Shown here: piece after piece, positions 58,311 through 64,000 of the stretch | Numbering within the stretch: the stretch's first letter is position 1 | Layout of the letters: each line of letters starts with the position of its first letter | Source: Bacteroides sp. CAG:770 | GTDB taxonomy: Bacteria; Bacteroidota; Bacteroidia; Bacteroidales; UBA932 | NCBI GenBank assembly: GCA_000435075.1 | Contig: FR890669.1 | Span: 1 to 64,000 of the forward strand | Length of the DNA: 64,000 nucleotides | Direction of reading: 5' to 3' | Notes under the pieces: generated by a model | Database searches by the model: none | Seen by the model: only the letters and a program-made list of their open reading frames with translations | Told to the model about the DNA's origin: nothing | Translations under genes and position numbers: made by a program

Positions 58311-60629
58311 TTAGAAACTCAGTCCCATCCCGATGACCAATGAACGTGGAAGTGACGGACCGTAGATGTATCCGGAGTCACGCAATTTTCCCTTGTCAAA
58401 GTCTTTCTGATAGGCATTGAAAATGTTCTTGACACCGGTGTGGAGATTGATACGGCATGATTTCATGACATTGAATTCATAACTTATCTTGCAGCTCATA
58501 TCCCAGAAGGACGGGGTGTTGACAGCTACATCCACATCGGTTCCGCTTCCCTTAAGATGCTGGGTAAGCATTGAACCTGTGTAGGTTCCGGAAAGGTCGA
58601 TGTCGAAATTCTTGAATGGTGAGTAGCATGTTACCATGTAACCATAGATGTCCGGAGAGCGGAACATTTTACTGACGGGAGCCACATTCTTGTCATCGCT
58701 CCATGCCTGAGCCTCATCATAACGGCTTCGCTGTATGGTCAGGCCTCCTTGCAGGCTGAAAATCTTGGAAACTGCCAGTTTGCCTTCCACTGTGCATCCA
58801 TAGACTTTTGCGCCGGAACCATTGTACCGCTCCATGATTGTGCTCTTTCCGTCGTCGGTCTTGTTGCCTGTCTGTCTTAGCGAGTAGGTGTCCTTCAGGA
58901 TGGTGAAGAAACCCTCCGCCATGAGATTTATGGAGACGTTGTCCAGGGAGAGATACCAGTCTGCCGAGGTGCTGAACGAGTGGGACTTTTCTTCCTTAAG
59001 ATTGTCGGCAAGTTTGATTCTTATGCGGTCTCCTCCGGCAACTGCGACATGTAAATCTTCATCGAAAGCTTGTGGCGCACGGAATCCTTTGGCATAGATT
59101 GCACGGAAACTCAGGTCACGGAACGGGCTGTAGCGGATATTGACCCTTGGCGAGAATATCGGTTTGCGGATGAGATTATGCTTGTCGATACGGACACCTC
59201 CGAGAATACCCCAGTGCTCGTTTTTCCATTCGTTCTGGAGGTAAGAACCTATGATATTTATCTTCTGGGCAGTTTTATGGGCATATCCTAGTGAGATGTC
59301 ATTCAGATTGTCGAAATTGTACTCCAGTCCAGCCGTGAGTTGTGCCGGCATGAAAAACAGACGGTCGAACTTGTACGAATACTGACCTCCGCCGACTGCC
59401 GTGAAATCAGTCGTCTTTCCATACGCATTCGGGTCCATTCCGGTTCCGTAGTAACTGTTTCTGCGGATGTGCTGTGCAGAAAGATAAGTATTCCAGATAT
59501 GCTTGCCATCCTGGCTCTGTCCGTCATAACTGATTGAACCGCTGTTGTTTATGTGTTCGGTCTGCTCAGCAATAAGTGCCTCATGTGCAGGCCTGTCCAG
59601 ACGGTCACCTCCGCGTCTGAATTCCTTGACGCCATGATACTCGAATTTAAGTTTCGAGAAGGGATTAATCCGGAGATGTCCTCTGGTGCCGACAGTTATG
59701 GTATTCAGGGTAGGGATTTCTGTAAACCCGTCGTTGTCAGCGTCATAGCCGTCTCTGGAACGTCGTTGTCCGAATACGAACAGTCCGCCTCTTCCGTTAT
59801 CTGTGACCATGGACGCATTCATGCTGGTATTGTTGTCCAAGGCACCGCTCATGCCGATGGAGGTGAGTTCGTGGCTGATTCCTGCACTGGACCTCATGGC
59901 TTCTTTTGTGATGATATTGATTGTTCCTCCGATTGCAGAAGCTCCGAACAGGGCAGAACCGCCTCCACGCACCACTTCCACACGGTCTATCATTGATGCG
60001 GGTATCTGCTCCAATCCGTACACGCCCGCAAGGGCGGAAAAAATCGGTCTGGAGTCAATGAGAATCTGCGAATAATGTCCGTCGAGTCCGTTGATTTTTG
60101 CCTGCGTGAATCCGCAGTTCTGGCAGTCGTTCTCGATCCTGACTCCCGGCTGGAACGTGAGTCCTTCCGCCAGAGTAGGAGAGGAAGTGGTGGCGAAAAT
60201 GCGGCTGTCAATGACATTGACAAGGGTTGGTGCCATCTTCCTCGATGTGCGGTTCCTGGTGGCGCTCACTACGACTCCATCAAGCGAGAGAGATTCCTCT
60301 TCGAGGCTGAAATTCACTTCGTAGGACTTTCCGGCCTCGATGTCGAGTGAAATTGTCGCGTCTTTGTATCCCACGAAAGACGCTATGATGTCGTGCTTGC
60401 CGAGTGGTAGGTTTCTGAGAGCATAATGTCCTGAAGATGAGGTCTGTATGCCGATTTGTGTGCCTCCGACCATTACTGTGACATAGGGGAGGTGTTCGCC
60501 TGTTTTCGCGTCAATGATATGACCTGCGATGCTCGCGTCGGATTGTTTGTTCTGGGCAATTGTATGTCCGCTGAAGCACATGGCAAGTGTGGCCACTATG
60601 AGAGTGGCTAAAATATGTGTTGATTTCAT
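58311..60629 (-). CDS. TonB-dependent outer-membrane receptor
   Basis: 772 residues. Signal peptide (to HTIAQ), then a carboxypeptidase-regulatory-like beta domain (ASIAGHIIDAKTGEHLPYVTVMVGG), a plug (IFATTSSPTLAEGLTFQPGVRIENDCQNCGFTQAKINGLDGHYSQILIDSRPIFSALAGVYGLEQIPASMIDRVEVVRGGGSALFGASAIGGTINIIT in pieces) and a barrel ending in VIGMGLSF. CQNCG in the plug is typical of a Bacteroidales metal or cofactor receptor subfamily. The His-rich gene upstream supports metal uptake; the substrate is not established. Confidence 0.93.
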   Translation of the reverse strand: MKSTHILATLIVATLAMCFSGHTIAQNKQSDASIAGHIIDAKTGEHLPYVTVMVGGTQIGIQTSSSGHYALRNLPLGKHDIIASFVGYKDATISLDIEAGKSYEVNFSLEEESLSLDGVVVSATRNRTSRKMAPTLVNVIDSRIFATTSSPTLAEGLTFQPGVRIENDCQNCGFTQAKINGLDGHYSQILIDSRPIFSALAGVYGLEQIPASMIDRVEVVRGGGSALFGASAIGGTINIITKEAMRSSAGISHELTSIGMSGALDNNTSMNASMVTDNGRGGLFVFGQRRSRDGYDADNDGFTEIPTLNTITVGTRGHLRINPFSKLKFEYHGVKEFRRGGDRLDRPAHEALIAEQTEHINNSGSISYDGQSQDGKHIWNTYLSAQHIRRNSYYGTGMDPNAYGKTTDFTAVGGGQYSYKFDRLFFMPAQLTAGLEYNFDNLNDISLGYAHKTAQKINIIGSYLQNEWKNEHWGILGGVRIDKHNLIRKPIFSPRVNIRYSPFRDLSFRAIYAKGFRAPQAFDEDLHVAVAGGDRIRIKLADNLKEEKSHSFSTSADWYLSLDNVSINLMAEGFFTILKDTYSLRQTGNKTDDGKSTIMERYNGSGAKVYGCTVEGKLAVSKIFSLQGGLTIQRSRYDEAQAWSDDKNVAPVSKMFRSPDIYGYMVTCYSPFKNFDIDLSGTYTGSMLTQHLKGSGTDVDVAVNTPSFWDMSCKISYEFNVMKSCRINLHTGVKNIFNAYQKDFDKGKLRDSGYIYGPSLPRSLVIGMGLSF

Positions 60630-60720
60630 GTATTCTGTATCGTTTGTGTGAAATTGACGTATGCATAGCCTTGGACAGGTTACGCATTCAATGGTTCAAA
60701 ATGGTTTTGAAAGAGTTTGG

Positions 60721-61077
60721 CTATAACGACACAGGGGGAGCCCTAAGACCGAGGACATGGTGGAATACTGTCTGGACGACTTCCGGCAATGTCAGGACTG
60801 GAATGACCGGGAAACTCGGACTTTCCGCAGTGACGAATTCGACATGACCGCTATCCAGATAGATGTTCGCAGAGATAATCTGCAGGAGCTGGATCTCGGA
60901 GTCACTGTGATTGTGGGCTTTTCCGCTCCAGGGATGTGAGTGCACGATACGTCCCTCCGGTCCCTCATGGACGTGGGGGAAGAGATTGGTCGATGCAAAA
61001 AAGAATGCAAACAACACAAGCGCCAATGCGCTTTTATATTTGAGGTGACGTGTCCTGCGGCGGCAAAGATAGCACAA
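60721..61077 (-). CDS. Small exported His-rich protein next to the TonB receptor
   Basis: At most 118 residues. The mature part has NLFPHVHEGPEGRIVHSHPW then KAHNHSDSEIQL: seven His in ~35 residues, fitting a metal-binding (zinc or copper) periplasmic protein, a known companion of Bacteroidales metal TonB receptors. The start is unsure: the frame opens at 61077 with a TTG and overlaps a TATCTTTG -7 box, so the real start is probably a TTG near 61026. It lies 90 bases upstream of the receptor and is likely co-transcribed. Confidence 0.7.
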   Translation of the reverse strand: MCYLCRRRTRHLKYKSALALVLFAFFFASTNLFPHVHEGPEGRIVHSHPWSGKAHNHSDSEIQLLQIISANIYLDSGHVEFVTAESPSFPVIPVLTLPEVVQTVFHHVLGLRAPPVSL

Positions 61078-61112
61078 AAATCGGGAAAGCCATGGCTTAG
61101 GCTGCGTAGTCC

Positions 61113-61143
61113 TTTGCGAATTTGAGCAAATCCATTAACTTTG
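61113..61143 (+). promoter_or_regulatory. Promoter of the Pif1-like helicase gene
   Basis: TTTG (61113-61116), 19 bases, TAACTTTG (61136-61143). Exact consensus, 34 bases before the ATG. Confidence 0.82.
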
Positions 61144-61176
61144 TTTGGAACCGGATAACTAGTCGGACATTGAAAG

Positions 61177-63273
61177 ATGGAAAGTGGAAATTTTGAATTG
61201 AATGTTGCCAGATTCATTGTAGAGAAGACGGATATGAGTCTGTTTCTTACTGGCAAGGCGGGGACGGGTAAGACCACGTTTCTCCGTGACGTCGTGCGCC
61301 ATACGAAAAAGAAATGCATTGTGCTGGCACCTACCGGAATAGCTGCTGTCAATGCCGGGGCGATGACCATCCATTCTTTCTTCCAGTTCGGCCTCGGGCC
61401 ATTCGTCAAGGACGTCATTGAACCGAAATCTGATTTCAGGATCAACAAGTCGAAACTGGAACTTATCCGCAATCTCCAGCTGCTGATAATCGATGAGGTG
61501 TCTATGGTACGGGCAGATCTGATGGACCACATTGATGTGGAACTCAGGCGTATCCGGCGCAACAGCAAGCCATTCGGCGGGGTTCAGCTTCTCATGATCG
61601 GGGATTTGCAGCAGCTTCCTCCGATTGCCCACGGCGGAGAGGATGAGCTTCTGAGACAGTATTACAAGACGTTGTATTTCTTCAGTAGTGCTGCACTTAA
61701 AAGCATGAAGTACAGCTGTATAGAACTTAAGACCGTCTATCGCCAGACTGACGGGCATTTCATCAATATCCTGAATCACGCCAGAGAATGCACGCTGACA
61801 AATCAGGATATATCCGACCTCAATACGCGCTATATTCCGGACTTTTCGCCTAGGCCGGAAGACGGCTATATCAGGCTGATGACGCACAACCGGCAGGTGG
61901 ATTATATCAATGCTACTGAAATGGCAAAGCTTGACAGTCACCCGTTTACATTCGAGGCAGCCGTGACGGGCACGTTCCCTGAGGAGTCTTATCCGACAGC
62001 AAATAGTCTGACATTGAAAAAGGGCGCCCAGGTGATGTTCATCAAGAATGATCCGGAGCGTCGTTTCATAAATGGTACACTGGGAGAGGTCAGAAGCATT
62101 GACAAGAACTGCATTGCCGTAAGGCTGGCTGAATCGGGGAAGACGATTGAGGTCGAGCCGATGGAGTGGCAGAATATCCGCTATCAGTTCGATGATGAGA
62201 CTAAAGAGATATCATCCAAGCAGATAGGAAGGTTTAAGCAATATCCGCTGAAGGCTGCGTGGGCCATAACCGTACACAAGAGCCAGGGACTTACATTCGA
62301 CAAGGCTATCATTGACGTGCATGCTGCTTTTTCTCCGGGTCAGGCATACGTGGCGCTCAGCCGTTGCCGCACTTTGGAGGGGCTCGTCCTGAGTTCGCCG
62401 GTATCGGCGTCTGTTTTCATGAAGGACAAGGCTGTGGATGCGTATATGAACTACATCTATTGTCCTGTCCAGGAGCTTGCCTTTTCCTCTTGCTATGAGT
62501 ATTTCGAATACGAGAAAAAGCCTGAGTCTGAAGCCGTTGGCTCTGAGGAAAAGGTCAATGCCAAAAAGGTCAATGCAGAAAGGATAAATACTGAAAAGTC
62601 CGATGCGGAAAAACCGGCAGTGCCTGCGAAAATCCCCGATACGGCCCTTGCACGTGAACTGAGGTCCTGGAGATACGAGCGGGCAAACGAAATTGACAAG
62701 CCTGCGTTTGTGGTTTTTTCCAATGCCGCCTTGGCGGGGATTGCCCATCTTCGACCTACGACATTGACAGAACTCCTTAAGGTGCCGGGAGTCGGGCCGG
62801 CGAAGGTCAATGCTTATGGAGAGGAGATTATCGGCATTGTCCGGAGTCATCTCGATGATGATGACCTCGAACAGGGAGAGACCTTTTCCGAAGCAAGTGA
62901 AGCTGACAACCATGATGTCGTTTCTGATGCGCCGAAAAAGGTGAAGAAGGAGGAACGGCGTGATGATGAAGGCAACAAACTTACATCAGTAGAATACTCT
63001 TATTGGCTTTATAAACAAGGATATACGATAGCTCAGATTGCTGAAAAGCGCGGTCTGAATCCTTCTACGATAGAGGGACATCTGGTGCGGTATGTGGCTT
63101 CAGGAGATATCGATGTCCATGATTTTATCGATGGGGATACCTTGGAGAAGATCGAAGCATACCTCGCAGGACATCCAGATGAGAAGGCATTGAAACCGAT
63201 CTACGAATATTTCGATTCAAAGATCTCCTATGGGGCTTTGCGCATGGCCATTGCTGCCATCAGAAAAGAATAA
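61177..63273 (+). CDS. Pif1-like helicase with HRDC and RQC-like C-terminal domains
   Basis: 698 residues. Superfamily 1 Pif1/RRM3-type ATPase: Walker A GKAGTGKTT (26-34), LAPTGIAAVNAGAMTIHSFF, Walker B IIDEVSM, GDLQQLPPI, TVYRQTD and the late motif AITVHKSQGLTFDKAI...YVALSRCR. Residues ~495-570 form an HRDC-like module (LARELRSWRYERANEIDKPAFVVFSNAALAGIA...LLKVPGVGPAKVNAYGEEI) and ~610-695 a RQC/HTH_40-type helix-turn-helix. A tandem VNA(K/E)(K/R) linker (around 455-475) joins them. Probably resolves DNA structures; DNA-binding C-terminal domains are as in RecQ. Confidence 0.93.
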   Translation: MESGNFELNVARFIVEKTDMSLFLTGKAGTGKTTFLRDVVRHTKKKCIVLAPTGIAAVNAGAMTIHSFFQFGLGPFVKDVIEPKSDFRINKSKLELIRNLQLLIIDEVSMVRADLMDHIDVELRRIRRNSKPFGGVQLLMIGDLQQLPPIAHGGEDELLRQYYKTLYFFSSAALKSMKYSCIELKTVYRQTDGHFINILNHARECTLTNQDISDLNTRYIPDFSPRPEDGYIRLMTHNRQVDYINATEMAKLDSHPFTFEAAVTGTFPEESYPTANSLTLKKGAQVMFIKNDPERRFINGTLGEVRSIDKNCIAVRLAESGKTIEVEPMEWQNIRYQFDDETKEISSKQIGRFKQYPLKAAWAITVHKSQGLTFDKAIIDVHAAFSPGQAYVALSRCRTLEGLVLSSPVSASVFMKDKAVDAYMNYIYCPVQELAFSSCYEYFEYEKKPESEAVGSEEKVNAKKVNAERINTEKSDAEKPAVPAKIPDTALARELRSWRYERANEIDKPAFVVFSNAALAGIAHLRPTTLTELLKVPGVGPAKVNAYGEEIIGIVRSHLDDDDLEQGETFSEASEADNHDVVSDAPKKVKKEERRDDEGNKLTSVEYSYWLYKQGYTIAQIAEKRGLNPSTIEGHLVRYVASGDIDVHDFIDGDTLEKIEAYLAGHPDEKALKPIYEYFDSKISYGALRMAIAAIRKE

Positions 63274-63318
63274 TACTGAAGGGTTCCTTGTAGGATAACG
63301 ATGAATTGCATGACATAC

Positions 63319-63349
63319 TTTGCAAATCGGATAAAACCGGATATATTTG
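63319..63349 (+). promoter_or_regulatory. Promoter of the MetE-like gene
   Basis: TTTG (63319-63322), 19 bases, TATATTTG (63342-63349); exact consensus, 31 bases before the ATG. Confidence 0.82.
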
Positions 63350-63380
63350 TGTCAGACAACGAACAAACAATATAGATATT

Positions 63381-64000
63381 ATGAGAAAGACCATTAACGG
63401 AATTCAAGTTCCGCAGAGAGCGGACTTTGTGGGAAGTTTCCTTCGTCCGGCAGACCTTTCGGACGGCAATAGGGACGAGCGTGTCGCCCAGCTGGTAGAG
63501 AAACAGAAGGAATTGGGATATACACTTATCACAGACGGCGAATTCAACAGAACATTCTGGCACCTCGATTTTTTCTGGGGACTGGGTGGCACGGCCCACG
63601 AAAAGGGAGGTGATGTCGCCTTCAACGGGGAAACTGCGCGGCTTGACAATGTGTTTCTTACCGGGAAACTCTTTGCACAGCCACATCCATTCATAGAAGC
63701 ATACAAGAAACTTAAGCGTCACGAAGATGCCGAACACATCGCAAAACTGACAATCCCTGCCCCTGCCCAGTTCCTCCAGCAGCTTATCGTTCCCCTTAAC
63801 TATTTGGGAACCCGCTCCATTTATCCGGATATGGATGAACTGATTCACGACATCGCTTCGGTATATCAGGACTTTATCCGTCAGTACTATGCTGCAGGCG
63901 GCCGCTATCTGCAACTGGATGACTGTACATGGGGTGCAATTGTTGGAGAAGCAGCAAAGCAGAGGTATGAGAGAGTCGGTAAGGACCTGGATACGATTAA
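63381..64000 (+). CDS. MetE-like cobalamin-independent methionine synthase family protein (partial)
   Basis: The first 206 residues are present; the gene runs off the window with no stop. RADFVGSFLRP at the N-terminus, LITDGEFNRTFWHLDFFWG, LTIPAPAQFLQQ, YLQLDDCTWG are typical of the YxjG/YxjH branch of the methionine-synthase (UROD/MetE-like) fold. Family members transfer methyl groups to homocysteine; the shorter YxjG-type lacks the N-terminal half of E. coli MetE, and its methyl donor is not settled. It has its own strong promoter. Confidence 0.88.
   Translation, partial: MRKTINGIQVPQRADFVGSFLRPADLSDGNRDERVAQLVEKQKELGYTLITDGEFNRTFWHLDFFWGLGGTAHEKGGDVAFNGETARLDNVFLTGKLFAQPHPFIEAYKKLKRHEDAEHIAKLTIPAPAQFLQQLIVPLNYLGTRSIYPDMDELIHDIASVYQDFIRQYYAAGGRYLQLDDCTWGAIVGEAAKQRYERVGKDLDTI

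Noticed and set aside
1..64000. CRISPR array, rRNA, prophage or integrase genes
   Set aside because: I searched by eye for regular direct repeats with spacers, rRNA motifs and integrase signatures and found none.

Overview
The window reads as a chromosomal segment of a Bacteroidales bacterium (phylum Bacteroidota). Three things point there. First, many genes are preceded by the Bacteroidetes-type promoter TTTG-N19-20-TAnnTTTG, with no clear Shine-Dalgarno sequences. Second, there are many short lipoproteins with a Cys lipobox, BACON and FISUMP-type domains, fimbrillin-like proteins and a TonB-dependent receptor with an N-terminal carboxypeptidase-regulatory-like domain. Third, housekeeping genes typical of the group are present (pyrG, nhaA, aspA, queD, an S28/S37-type peptidase). 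I cannot fix the genus from sequence alone.

Layout. 1-4.3 kb: transposase remnant, tRNA-Ala, GNAT acetyltransferase, GDP-mannose 4,6-dehydratase, a DNPH1-like hydrolase, two lipoproteins and QueD. 4.5-10.4 kb: CTP synthase, glutaminyl cyclase, a candidate small RNA, DUF4250, HAD phosphatase, NhaA and an SDR. 10.4-15 kb: secreted nucleases (S1/P1, NucA-like, EEP family) and a fucose-isomerase-like protein. 15.2-19.2 kb: an AT-rich three-gene surface-polysaccharide island (flippase, Fe-S/F420-type protein, acyltransferase) whose end abuts a truncated NUDIX gene. 19.3-22.3 kb: a Ca/Na antiporter broken by a 37-bp tandem duplication, then a repeat-rich stretch with rnpB, a 157-bp MITE and two copies of a large structured repeat. 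22.3-33.7 kb: two esterases, a DUF3791/DUF3990 toxin-antitoxin-like operon, an AlaX-type editing protein, and a TetR-TolC-HlyD-ABC efflux operon. 33.9-43.7 kb: a large secreted protein, alcohol dehydrogenase, aspartase, paired lipoproteins, a peptidase and a MntA/HepT-type module whose antitoxin carries an HTH. 43.7-50.5 kb: an HD-MsrA fusion, SDR, membrane AraC regulator, a fimbrillin-formylglycine-enzyme-like fusion and further lipoproteins. 50.5-58.2 kb: accessory DNA with gene remnants, Ogt, patatin, NERD protein and two more MITE copies. 58.3-64 kb: TonB receptor with a His-rich partner, a Pif1-like helicase, and a MetE-like gene running off the end.

The most unusual signals are at the DNA or RNA level. 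(i) The heptamer GTCAATG/CATTGAC occurs roughly 109 times on the two strands by my reading, against about 8 expected. It lies in coding and non-coding DNA and in all frames, and is absent from the AT-rich polysaccharide island. (ii) A family of exactly 157-bp elements with 15-bp terminal inverted repeats is present three times. (iii) Two ~120-140 nt elements have conserved core segments but diverged, internally complementary stems, suggesting a conserved structured RNA. All identifications are by eye from sequence; no database search was run.
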